Below are positions 51,596-60,300 of a DNA stretch of 64,000 bases, one piece after another. The notes beneath the pieces are model-generated. The model did no database searches, was not told the DNA's origin, and worked only from the letters and a program-made list of their open reading frames with translations. Position 1 is the first letter of the stretch, and each line of letters starts with the position of its first letter. The stretch covers positions 178,948-242,947 of the forward strand of contig NZ_JAGIBH010000011.1 of the NCBI RefSeq assembly GCF_017744445.1, written 5' to 3'. This stretch comes from Caulobacter sp. (lineage in GTDB: Bacteria; Pseudomonadota; Alphaproteobacteria; Caulobacterales; Caulobacteraceae). The position numbers were made by a program, and so were the translations under genes.

Positions 51596-52717
51596 TTGTC
51601 CGCCAACAACACCGTTTTTGTACACAGCGGCTGGCGCTGCTCCAGCACCTACGTGTGGAATCGCTTCCGGGCGCTGGCGGGCGTGCGCGCCTATTACGAG
51701 CCCTGGCACGAGCAGCTGGCGCGGGTGACCGCCGAAACGATCAACGCCGAAACCCCCGACAACAGCGGCCTGCGCCATCCGGGTGGGACCGATCCCTATC
51801 TCAAGGAATTCGAGGTCGTGCTGGACCCGGCGGGCGGTCTGAAGGGCTTCGAGGCCGGCTTCGCCCTGGACCGCTTCTGGATTGAGCCGGAGGCCAGCGA
51901 CCTGGCGCAACAGGCCTATGTCGAGGGCCTGATCGGCGCGGCGCGCGAGCGCGGCGAAACCCCTGTGCTGGCCTGCTGTCGCACCCTGGGCCGGGTGGGC
52001 TGGCTCAAGCGCCGGTTTGGCGGCTTCCACGTCATGCTGGTGCGTGACCCCGTCCAGCAGTGGCTGTCGTTCTATTCGCTGCGCAAGCGGCCCCGGCCGA
52101 CCTATTTCGAGCTTTGCCACTACGTGCTGCTGTCGGAGATGGCTGGGGCCGAGGATCTCTCTCGCATCTTGCTAGGCCAGGATTTCGACGGGGAAGGCTC
52201 GCTGGACCAGCGACTGGCCGCCGTGCGCGGGCGGCTCAAGCGCGCCCCGGCCAGCGTCTCGTTCCAGGCCTTCCTGGCGGTGTGGCTGCGTTCCTACCTG
52301 AAGGCCCTGCCGGAAGCCGATCTCGTCGTCGACGTCGACCGCCTGGCCCGCGACCAGGCCTATGCCCGCGAGATCGAGGCGGCGATCGAAGCCGGCTCGG
52401 GCCTGCGTCCCGACTTCTCCGACTGCCGCGCCCCTGCGCCGCACGGCATCGCCCCGCCAGTGCAGTGGCGCAAGGCCGCGCGCGAGGTGGTCGACCTGAT
52501 GGACCTGCACGGCGCGATCGTCGGGCACGAGGCGCACCCGATCCTGTTCCGCAAGCTGGCGCCGGCCTTCGCGGCGGTGACACCCGCGCCGGTCAGCGGC
52601 GTGAAGAAGCTGGGAGAGGCCGTCGGCGGCCTGCTGGGCGGGGCGGCGGTGACCCGTCGCGCCCCCGCCAAGGCCTATGCCGCCGCGGCGGCCCGTACGG
52701 ACGGATCGCGCAGGTAG
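51596..52717 (+). CDS. Sulfotransferase-like P-loop protein
   Basis: This 373-residue protein has an N-terminal VFVHSGWRCSSTYVWNRF, which fits the 5'-phosphosulfate-binding loop of PAPS sulfotransferases (x-S-G-x-x-S-T). It also has HVMLVRDPVQQWLSFYSL, the 3'-phosphate-binding motif RDPxxxxxSxY. No transmembrane segment is seen. The acceptor is unknown, perhaps a surface glycan or lipid. It starts at TTG 51596 with GAGGGGA upstream. The last 43 bases overlap cheR tail to tail. cysQ, which clears the PAP by-product of such reactions, lies 2.2 kb away. Confidence 0.78.
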   Translation: MSANNTVFVHSGWRCSSTYVWNRFRALAGVRAYYEPWHEQLARVTAETINAETPDNSGLRHPGGTDPYLKEFEVVLDPAGGLKGFEAGFALDRFWIEPEASDLAQQAYVEGLIGAARERGETPVLACCRTLGRVGWLKRRFGGFHVMLVRDPVQQWLSFYSLRKRPRPTYFELCHYVLLSEMAGAEDLSRILLGQDFDGEGSLDQRLAAVRGRLKRAPASVSFQAFLAVWLRSYLKALPEADLVVDVDRLARDQAYAREIEAAIEAGSGLRPDFSDCRAPAPHGIAPPVQWRKAAREVVDLMDLHGAIVGHEAHPILFRKLAPAFAAVTPAPVSGVKKLGEAVGGLLGGAAVTRRAPAKAYAAAAARTDGSRR

Positions 52718-53508
52718 ATCCCGGCGCCGCCCGGCGCGGCGGCCAGGACGTCGTCCATGTCGCCGATATCGTCTTCCGGATCGACCACCAGCACGCCGTC
52801 GTTCGGCAGCAGCGCCGTCAGGGCCTGCACCACCTTGCCCCGCAGCGCCGCGTCCATGCCGCGCAGCACGCCGCGCAGCAGGATGACGTCGAACCGGCCC
52901 ATGACCGACAGGTCGGCCAGCAGGTTGATCCGCTTCCAGCGCACCATCTGGCGAATGCGCGGCGAGATCGCCCAGGTGTCGTCGTGGTTCTCGAAATACT
53001 TGATCAGCAGCCGGATCGGCAGGCCGCGCTGGACCTCGAACTGGGTGTAGATCCCGGCCTGGGCCTTTTCCAGCGAGCGCTCGGACAGGTCCGACCCGAA
53101 GAATTCGAAGCGCGTGCCGGTCGCCAGGCCCGTGGCCTCGTTGGCGGCCATGGCGATCGAATAGACCTCCTGGCCGGTGGCGCAGGCGGCGCTCCAGATG
53201 CGGATCGGGGCCTCGCGGCGGCGCTGCGACAGGGCGGGCAGCACCTCGTCGCGCAGCTGGGCGAACGCCTCGCGGCCGCGGAAGAAGGTGGTCTCGCTGC
53301 GGCACAGGGCCTCGACCACGGCCCAGATCAGGCGCTCTTCACGCTTGGCGCGCAGGGCCGCGATCAGGGCGTCGATCGAGTCGTAGCCCTCGCGCCTCGC
53401 CAGCGGCGAGAGGCGGCTTTCAACCAGGTAAGGCTTTTCGGTCTCGACCCGCACGCCGGCGCGGGCGCGGCCCAGGGCCGCCAGCAGGTCCATGTCCTCG
53501 GGCGTCAC
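52675..53508 (-). CDS. cheR: CheR-type MCP methyltransferase with altered active site
   Basis: This 277-residue protein has the CheR N-terminal helical domain and the SAM-binding domain (RIWSAACATGQEVYSIAM, FFGSDLSERSLEKAQ, WKRINLLADL). The block that is usually FDxIFCRNVxIYF reads FDVILLRGVLRGMD, so the conserved Asn and the catalytic-site Tyr are missing. Methyltransferase activity is therefore in doubt. The start GTG 53508 overlaps the TGA of the cheY-like gene by four bases. It is part of a small cheY-cheR unit without chemoreceptor or cheA genes nearby. Confidence 0.84.
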   Translation of the reverse strand: MTPEDMDLLAALGRARAGVRVETEKPYLVESRLSPLARREGYDSIDALIAALRAKREERLIWAVVEALCRSETTFFRGREAFAQLRDEVLPALSQRRREAPIRIWSAACATGQEVYSIAMAANEATGLATGTRFEFFGSDLSERSLEKAQAGIYTQFEVQRGLPIRLLIKYFENHDDTWAISPRIRQMVRWKRINLLADLSVMGRFDVILLRGVLRGMDAALRGKVVQALTALLPNDGVLVVDPEDDIGDMDDVLAAAPGGAGIYLRDPSVRAAAAA

Positions 53509-53882
53509 AGCAGGCCCGCCTCGGCGAACTTCGCCTCGATGATGTCGCCGTCGAACGGCTTCATGATGTACTCGTCGGCCCCGGCTTCCAGGGCGGTGCG
53601 GATATGGTCGGCGCTGTTCTCGACCGTGCAGAAGATGACCTTGGGCGCGGTCCCGCCCGGCTCGCCGCGCAGCTGGCGCAGGAACTCGATGCCGTTCATC
53701 ACCGGCATGTTCCAGTCGAGCAGCACCGCGTCGGGCATGGCCGCGCGGCACCACGCCAGGGCCTCCATGCCATCGGCGGCCTCGGCGATCTCGAAGCCGA
53801 TGTCCTCGAGGACTCGGCGGGCGACCTTGCGGATCACCCGGCTGTCGTCGACCACCAGACAGGTCTTCACGGCATGCTCCAA
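53505..53882 (-). CDS. CheY-like single-domain response regulator
   Basis: This 125-residue receiver-only protein has acidic residues in CLVVDDSRVIRKV, phospho-Asp in AVLLDWNMPVMNG, and Thr and Lys in IFCTVENS and DEYIMKPFDGD. It is a CheY-family output or phosphate-sink domain. The proximity to CheR suggests a chemotaxis role; in Caulobacter several CheY paralogs tune motility. It is coupled to cheR by a GTGA overlap, and the chpT gene ends 98 bases upstream on the same strand. Confidence 0.92.
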   Translation of the reverse strand: MEHAVKTCLVVDDSRVIRKVARRVLEDIGFEIAEAADGMEALAWCRAAMPDAVLLDWNMPVMNGIEFLRQLRGEPGGTAPKVIFCTVENSADHIRTALEAGADEYIMKPFDGDIIEAKFAEAGLL

Positions 53883-53980
53883 TTCAGGCCGCTATCGTGC
53901 GAGCGGTCTGGTTAAGGAGCGGTTTGCCTCAACCCGGATCGGGGTGCGGCAAATGTAACTTTTACAGTGAAGCTCGAGGG

Positions 53981-54658
53981 TTACGCCGGGACCCACGCCG
54001 CGATGCTGGCGCGTTCCTCTCCGATCTCGACGGCGATCTGGCCGCCGGCCGCGCGGACCAGGGCGTTCAGATAGGCCGCCTGGACCCACGGACCGCCGAG
54101 CCCTTCCGCCAGGGGCTCGCCCTTCAGGCCAGCCAGCACTTCGGGACGCAGGCGGGCGCGAGGACCGGCCGCGTCGGCGATGATCGAGAACCGGCCGTCG
54201 GCGGCCACGCCCTTCACCGTCGCCACCCCGCCGGCCGGCAAGGCGCTGGCGGCGATCTGGGCGATGTTGAGGATGGCGCGCGAGGACGGCTTGTTCATCG
54301 CCTGCGGCTCGATCTGCCAGTCCAGCGTCGGGCGCACGTGGGCGAAGACGCCCTGGGCCAGCTTTTCCAGCTCGCGGGAGTCGAAGTTCTCGGCCGAGGC
54401 CGAGGCGCCGAACGCCACGCGGGTGAATTGCAGCAGGTCGGCCAGCTTGCGGGCCGACGAGGCGATCAGGCCCATGGCGTCGTCGCGCATGTCCTGGGCG
54501 GCCGGATCGTCCAGCAGATCGAGGCCCGAGACGATGGCGCTGGCCGGACTGATGAAGTCGTGGCACAGGCGCGCGGCCAGCATGGCGGCGAAGTCGGGGC
54601 CTTGGACGTCGGTTTCGGGCGACGCGGGCGCAGGAGTCTCGGAGACGATATCGGTCAT
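53981..54658 (-). CDS. chpT: Histidine phosphotransferase ChpT
   Basis: This 225-residue dimeric phosphotransferase carries phosphate from the hybrid kinase CckA to the cell-cycle regulators CtrA and CpdR. The phospho-acceptor His33 is in LCHDFISPASAIVSGLDLL. The second half is a degenerate HATPase-like domain (ILNIAQIAASALPAGG, EGLGGPWVQAAYLNALV) without ATP-binding boxes, as in known ChpT. ATG 54658 (MTDIVSET) is chosen over an upstream ATG at 54694. It is divergent from the DUF3553 gene. This gene is the best marker that the genome is Caulobacter-like. Confidence 0.97.
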   Translation of the reverse strand: MTDIVSETPAPASPETDVQGPDFAAMLAARLCHDFISPASAIVSGLDLLDDPAAQDMRDDAMGLIASSARKLADLLQFTRVAFGASASAENFDSRELEKLAQGVFAHVRPTLDWQIEPQAMNKPSSRAILNIAQIAASALPAGGVATVKGVAADGRFSIIADAAGPRARLRPEVLAGLKGEPLAEGLGGPWVQAAYLNALVRAAGGQIAVEIGEERASIAAWVPA

Positions 54659-54723
54659 GGCGGCGAACTCTGCCGTGATTTGAGGCTTTGGCAAACTGGG
54701 CGGGTCCTCTAAGGAAAGCGCCC

Positions 54724-54915
54724 GTGATCGATCCGTTTCTAGAACCCGGCGTTTTGGTGCGCCACCCCGGCCAGCCCGATTGGGGCCTGGGCCAGGTTCA
54801 GTCCGTGATCGGACACCGCGTGACCGTCAATTTCGAAGACGCCGGCAAGCAGACCATCGACGCCACGCGCGTGCGTCTGGACTTCGTCGGCGACGACCCC
54901 CGGGGATCAGAATGA
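54724..54915 (+). CDS. DUF3553 domain protein
   Basis: This 63-residue protein starts at GTG 54724, eight bases after AAGGA. It matches the DUF3553 fold (PGVLVRHPGQPDWGLGQVQSVIGHRVTVNFEDAGKQTI), a small SH3-like beta barrel also found at UvrD/helicase and other C-termini. The function is unknown. Its TGA overlaps the cysQ start (ATGA), so the two genes are coupled. Confidence 0.85.
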   Translation: MIDPFLEPGVLVRHPGQPDWGLGQVQSVIGHRVTVNFEDAGKQTIDATRVRLDFVGDDPRGSE

Positions 54916-55682
54916 GCGAAAATCTCGCCGATTGGGGCCGCGCCCTGGCCAAGATCACCGAGGAAGCCGCGGTGGTCATCCTGCCGTTCTGGAAGACCGA
55001 ACTGGCCGTGGCCCAGAAGGCCGACGAGAGCCCGGTCACCGAGGCCGACCGCGCCGGCGAGCGCCTGATCCTGGCGCGCCTGGCCGAGCTCTATCCCGAC
55101 GTGACGGTGATCTCCGAGGAACATGCCGCCGAGTTCGGCACGCCAGACGAGGTCGGATCGCGCTTCTTCCTGGTCGATCCGGTCGACGGCACCAAGGCCT
55201 TCGTGCGCGGCGATCCCAACTTCACGGTCAATATCGGCCTGATCGAGAACGGCGTGCCGGTTGCCGGCGCGGTCTGCGCCCCGGCCACCGGCGAGGTCTG
55301 GTACACCACCGCCGAAGGAACGATGAAGCGCACCGGCGTCGACGGCGTCGAAGCTCCGGCCCGCGTGCGGCCCTGGCCGAAGGGTCAGGCGCTGGGCCTG
55401 GTCAGCCACACGATGCGCGAGGAAAAGGCCGCCGAACTGGCCGCCGAATACGGCTTCGACCTGCGCAGTCCCATGGATAGCTCGATCAAGATGTGCCGCA
55501 TCGCCGAGGGCTCCGCCGACATCTATCCGCGCCATGGCCCGACGTCCGAGTGGGACACCGCCGCTGCCCACGCGGTGCTGGTCGCCGCTGGTGGCTCCTT
55601 CACCCAGCCGGATGGCTCGCCCTTCCTCTATGGCAAGGCCGACCAGGCGTTCCGCAACGGCTGGTTCGTGGCGCGCGGCTAG
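54912..55682 (+). CDS. cysQ: 3'(2'),5'-bisphosphate nucleotidase CysQ
   Basis: This 256-residue lithium-sensitive phosphatase converts 3'-phosphoadenosine-5'-phosphate (PAP) to AMP, clearing a toxic by-product of sulfate assimilation and sulfotransferases. Its motifs are complete: SPVTEADRAGERLI, VISEEHAA, FLVDPVDGTKAFV, SSIKMCRIAEGSADIYPRH and GPTSEWDTAAAHAVL. ATG 54912 overlaps the DUF3553 stop. Its 3' end overlaps rhtA tail to tail by four bases. Confidence 0.94.
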   Translation: MSENLADWGRALAKITEEAAVVILPFWKTELAVAQKADESPVTEADRAGERLILARLAELYPDVTVISEEHAAEFGTPDEVGSRFFLVDPVDGTKAFVRGDPNFTVNIGLIENGVPVAGAVCAPATGEVWYTTAEGTMKRTGVDGVEAPARVRPWPKGQALGLVSHTMREEKAAELAAEYGFDLRSPMDSSIKMCRIAEGSADIYPRHGPTSEWDTAAAHAVLVAAGGSFTQPDGSPFLYGKADQAFRNGWFVARG

Positions 55683-56551
55683 GCCACGGCCTCTTCGGCG
55701 ACCGCTTCAGGCGGCGTCGTCAGGATCGTGCCGACCGAGGCGGCGACGATGGCGGCGATGGCCAGCCACTGGGTCGCCGACAGATGCTCGTGCAGGATGA
55801 CGAGGCCCGCCAGCGCCCCGACCGCCGGCTCGACGCTCAGCATGACGCCGAAACTGCGCTTGGGGATGCCGCGCAGGGCGATCATCTCCAGCGAATAGGG
55901 GATGGCGCTGGACAGCACCGCCACGACCAGGCCCAGGGCGATCAGGTGCGGCTGGAACAGGGCCGCGCCCGCCGTGAACAGGCCCACCGGTGTGACGAGC
56001 AGGGCCGCCGTGGTCATGCCCAGCGCCACCGAGCGTCCGGCGTGCAGGTGGCCGATCCGCTTGCCCAGGATGATGTACAGCGCCCACAGCACCGCCGCCG
56101 CGCAGGCATAGGCGACGCCGACGGGGTCGAGGTGCGTCGCACCCGGCTCGATCGGCAGCAGCAGAACCAGGCCCAGCACCGCCAAGCCGATCCAGACGAA
56201 GTGGATCAGCTTGCGCGAACTGGCCACGGCCAGGGCCAGCGGGCCGCAGAACTCGATGGCGATGGCCAGGCCCAGCGGAATGGTGCGCAGGGCCATGTAG
56301 AACACCAGGTTCATCACCCCGATCGCCGCGCCGTACAGGGCGACCTTGCCGAGGTCGGCGCGGCTGATCGGATGCCGCCACGGCCTCCAGACGATCAGCA
56401 GGATCAGCGCCGCGAAGAACACCCGATAGGCCGTGACGCCCTGGGCGCCGACCAGCGGAAACAGGCTCTTGGCGAACGAGGTCCCCACGCACAGCGTGAC
56501 GATGGCCCCAAACAGGGCGGCGTAGGGGAGGAGATGCGGACGGGCGGACAT
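55679..56551 (-). CDS. rhtA: EamA/DMT-family exporter, RhtA-like
   Basis: This 290-residue inner-membrane protein has ten predicted segments in two EamA repeats. RhtA hallmarks are IEFCGPLALAV, YIILGKRIG and SSAIPYSLEMIALR. E. coli RhtA exports threonine and homoserine; here the substrate is only inferred. ATG 56551 is taken as the start. Its stop overlaps that of cysQ. Confidence 0.87.
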   Translation of the reverse strand: MSARPHLLPYAALFGAIVTLCVGTSFAKSLFPLVGAQGVTAYRVFFAALILLIVWRPWRHPISRADLGKVALYGAAIGVMNLVFYMALRTIPLGLAIAIEFCGPLALAVASSRKLIHFVWIGLAVLGLVLLLPIEPGATHLDPVGVAYACAAAVLWALYIILGKRIGHLHAGRSVALGMTTAALLVTPVGLFTAGAALFQPHLIALGLVVAVLSSAIPYSLEMIALRGIPKRSFGVMLSVEPAVGALAGLVILHEHLSATQWLAIAAIVAASVGTILTTPPEAVAEEAVA

Positions 56552-56594
56552 GGGCCGCTTTTTAGGGGAGGCGTCGCGCCGTCGCCAGGATTAC

Positions 56595-56705
56595 TGGCCC
56601 CCTCCGCGCCTACGGCGCTCCTCCCCCGGAGGGGGAAGAAGGCCGCGGCATCCCTTCTTCCCCCTCCGGGGGAGGAGGATGCGCAGCATCCGGAGGGGGC
56701 GAGGG
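56595..56705. repeat. REP-like paired inverted repeat, family B copy 2
   Basis: The left arm (56595-56642) and right arm (56652-56705) are mirrors built on CTCCCCCGGAGGGGGAAGAAGG. The sequence is close to that of the copy at 27910-28051. Confidence 0.86.
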
Positions 56706-56716
56706 ACCGAAGTCGC

Positions 56717-57070
56717 CTACTTCTTCACCCAGCCGCCATCCAGCGGCTTCCAGAACTGGCCGGGGGCCAGGCGGCTGTAGAGCTGCTTGGCGGTGGCCTG
56801 GCCGGCGGCTTCGGGGGTCACGCCGGTCTTGGCGGCGATGTCCTTGTAGGCGGCGGCGCGGCCGGTGTTGATCTCGGCGACCGAGGAACGCAGGCCAGCG
56901 TCGCCGCCGGCCACGATGCCCAGATAGCCGTCGGCCTGCTCGCCGACCGTGCCGGCGGCCTTGGCGGCGTCGACGGCGGCCTTGGCGGCGGCCGATTGAG
57001 CGAAGGCCGGAGCGGAAACGGCTGCGAGGGAGAGGCCCAGCGCCAGAACCGTCATCGTCTTGCGGATCAT
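56717..57070 (-). CDS. ydbL: YdbL family (DUF1318) periplasmic protein
   Basis: This 117-residue protein has a signal peptide (MIRKTMTVLALGLSLAAVSAPAFAQ). It shows the DUF1318 pattern: GTVGEQADGYLGIVAGGDAGLRSSVAEINTGRAAAYKDIAAKTGV, then AGQATAKQLYSR. In enterobacteria YdbL acts as a periplasmic partner of YdbH-YnbE in moving phospholipid to the outer membrane. It is last in the operon after ynbE. Confidence 0.92.
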   Translation of the reverse strand: MIRKTMTVLALGLSLAAVSAPAFAQSAAAKAAVDAAKAAGTVGEQADGYLGIVAGGDAGLRSSVAEINTGRAAAYKDIAAKTGVTPEAAGQATAKQLYSRLAPGQFWKPLDGGWVKK

Positions 57071-57083
57071 GTCGGTTCCTTTC

Positions 57084-57269
57084 CTAGAACAGGTTCGGGT
57101 TCTGCTGGATCAGCGACTGGACTTCCTTGTCCAGCCGCACGCGCACGTCGGCGTCCAGCTTGGCGTAGATGTTGATCGGGTCGACCTTCACGCGGACGGT
57201 GGGCGTGCAGGCGGCCGCGCCGAGCGCTCCCGTCGCGACGAGAGCCAGCAGGATGGCGCGCTTTGTCAT
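57084..57269 (-). CDS. ynbE: YnbE-family lipoprotein
   Basis: This 61-residue lipoprotein has a lipobox in LVATGALGAAAC (Cys21) and the core VRVKVDPINIYAKLDADVRVRLDKEVQSL, the YnbE signature. YnbE is an outer-membrane lipoprotein that caps the YdbH bridge. ATG 57269 is the start; a longer upstream frame adds unrelated residues. It lies between ydbH and ydbL. Confidence 0.94.
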   Translation of the reverse strand: MTKRAILLALVATGALGAAACTPTVRVKVDPINIYAKLDADVRVRLDKEVQSLIQQNPNLF

Positions 57270-57304
57270 GCGTGTAGTCTCCAGTTCGTACGCAGGATGA
57301 CTGG

Positions 57305-60300
57305 TCACGGTTGAACCGGACCTGAACGAGGTTGCGTCGCGCTCGCCTCTTCCTCGGCGAACGAGCGGCGCCAGGCCGCCAGAAGCTCGTCGAAGTTCAG
57401 CGACGTGTCGAGGGTCAGATCCACCGGCGTCTTGGCCGGCAGGGCGATGCGCTTGTCGAAGGCCTTGCCGCGCAACAGGTCCAGGATCCCGACCCGGGCC
57501 TTTTCGGCGACCTTCGGGTCATGCTCGCCCTTGATGTGGAACAGGATGCCCAGGCGCCCCTTGTCGGTGCTGTTCACGCCCGCTTCCAACTGGTCGAAGG
57601 CCAGGTTCTCCATGGCCTGGTAGGCGAAGTCCTGGATGGCGTTGACCTGGGCCGGCTGGGCGGGCGGCGCGCCGGGACTGTCGGCGGGGCTGGCCTCGAC
57701 GCCGGTCAGGGCCGCGCGAGCCAGCTCGATGCGGCCCGGCTGGATCGCTTTGATCTTGCCGTCCTGGAACCGCAGCCCCTCGGGACCGAAGGTGAAGGGC
57801 AGGCGGCCATCGACCACGGCCTGGGCCTTGACCTTGTCGCCCAGGGACGAGGCGGCCAGCACCTCGCCCAGATCCAGGTGCTCGATGACGATGACGCCGC
57901 TGATGGTCTTGCCCGGCTCGAACGGCACGTCGGTGGGCTCGATCGATATGCGGCCCTTGGCGGCCTCGAAGCTGGCCTTGGAGACATGCAGGGCGTCGGC
58001 GCCCAGCTGGAACACTGACTCGATGGCGGTCAGCGGCACCAGGCTGTCGATCTTGACGATCTTCAGGCTTTGGTCCGGCGCGGTGGTCAGCGGCGCCAGG
58101 CTGGTGAAGTCGACGCTGCCGTCCAGGGTGGCGACGAAGCCGATGGGGCTGGTGAAGTCGATCTTGTCGGCCACCAGGCGGCCCCGGCTGGTCGCCCCTT
58201 GCGCGTCCCAGGCGAAGACGCCGGTGAAGCTGGCCGGGCCTTGGGCGTTCTGGGCGAAGGCGGCCATCGGCGACAGCTCGGCCGGCTGCAGGCCGCCCTT
58301 GGCGAAGGCCAGCTTGCTGGCGTCGATGTCGGCCTGGCCCTTGCCCGTGGCCACCACGTGGCGCAGGCGGATCTCGCCCAGCGGCGCGCCGACGGGCGTG
58401 GTCGCCTGGAAGGTTCCGCTCCAAAGTCCGCCCGACAGGCCCAGCGAGCCCTTGGCAAGAATGGTGTTGAAGCGTTTGCTGGCGGCGACGTCCGAGACCG
58501 CCGCGCCATCGATGCGCACGGTCGAGCGGTCGAAGCCGCCGGCCCCGCCGAAGGTCGCCTCGCCTTTGATATTGGCCAGTTTCGCCTCGGCCACGGCCAG
58601 GTCGCCCTCGCCGCCTTCGAAGCGCAGGGCCGCGCTCCAGCCATTGGCGCCGGCCGTGACCAGCGGCGCCTTGCTCGGACACAGCTGGGCCTTGATGGCG
58701 GTGACGGGGCTGTCGCCCAGGGCGTAGGCCTTGGCGGTGACGGGAACGCACTTGGCCGTCGTCAGGGTGAAGCGGCCGCCGGCGATGCGGGCCTGGCCGT
58801 CGACCTGGCCGGTGACGCCTTCGATCGGCGGCAGGTCGAAGTTTTCGGTGGCGATCGACAGGCGCGAGGTCATGACGCCGCCGGTGCTCTTCCAATCGGG
58901 CGCGGCGATCTTCACGACCGGCAGGCCGCCGCCCGACAGCGCGGCGCGGAGGGTCCCGCGCGCGGCGTTGGCGCTGGCGTCCATCGACGCGCTGGCGGTC
59001 AGGAGGACGCCGTTGGGCGCGGACAGCCGCGCGTCCTGGCTCATGGTCAGGCGCGTGCGGCCGCCGTTGATGTCCAGACCCACGGCGGGCAGCGACAGGG
59101 TGAAGGTCCGCAGGGCCTGGGCCAGGGGCTTGGCGTAGGCGGGATTGGGGATCAGGGCCGCCAGGCGCTGGGCGTCGGGACCCGACACGCCGCTCTGGCC
59201 GCCGGCCGAGCCGTTCAGCGCCAGGATCAGCCTGCCGGGACCTTGGTCGATCTTGCCCTTGGCGTTCAGTCGCGCCGAGGACAGCGCCAGAGCGCCGCCA
59301 GCCAGGCGGGCGGCCGTGGCGTCGATGGCCAGCGGTCCCTTCACGGCCAGGCCTTGGGCGTCGGTGTTCAGGGTCAGGCTGTCCGAGACGGTCGTGGCGC
59401 GCAGCTCACGCACGGCGGTCCCGGCGGCGACGGCTTCACCGGCGCGCAGCTCGACGCGGGCCGCGCCACGGGCGTTCATCCGGCCGTCGGTGCGGCCGGC
59501 CGTCACGCGCTCGAACGTGTAGGTCAGGCCGGCGTCGCGGGCGTCCAGGGTCGGGGCCGAGAGCCGTCCGCCACGCAAGGCGCCGCGCGAGCGGCCCAGG
59601 AAGGCGAAGCGCTGCGGCCCGCCGTCCAGACGTCCGGTCAGGGAGAGGTCGCCCGCCAGGTCTTCGGCCTGGCTGTCGCCGATCCGCCCGCCGCCTGCCC
59701 GCAGATCCAGGCGCGCTTCCACGAGGCCGCTTGCCGTGAGCTTGGCGAGATCCGGATAGGGCAGGTCGGCCGACAGCTTGGCGGCGGCGTCGGACAGGTC
59801 GGCCTGCTCGCTCTCAAGGCTGTCGAGGCCCAGCGAGACCTCGATGCTCAGGCGGTCGCCGCGCTTGCGGGCCGAGACGGTCGCGCCTTTGCTGTCCAGG
59901 ACAAGGTCGCGGACAGCGTAGTGCAACGGCGCCAGGCGGCCGTCGAAGCGCAGCAGCTGGCCGTCGTCCAGGCTGGCGTCGCCGGTGATGCGGGCGCGGC
60001 CGCCGGGGGTGACCAGATCCAGCCGCGCGTCCTCGACCAGCACGGCCGGGCCGGGGACGCCGGGTTGTTTGGGCGACTTCAGGAACTCGTCGAGCAGCGG
60101 TTGCAGAGCGCCGAAGCGGACCTGGCCCTTGGCGTCGATGCTGGCCAGCACGCGGGGGCGGACCAGGCGCACGGCCTTGGTCTGGATGCCGAACTTTTCG
60201 CCATTCCAGGGGGCGGCCAGATCGTAGGCGACCTCCAGCCGGTCGGCGGAGAAGACGGGATTGTCGCGCGCGCCCAGGCGGACCTTGCCGGTGAAGCCGG

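Noticed and set aside
52675..54658. A complete chemotaxis cluster
   Set aside because: Only cheR-like and cheY-like genes are present; no cheA, cheW, cheB or receptor genes. chpT belongs to cell-cycle phosphorelay.
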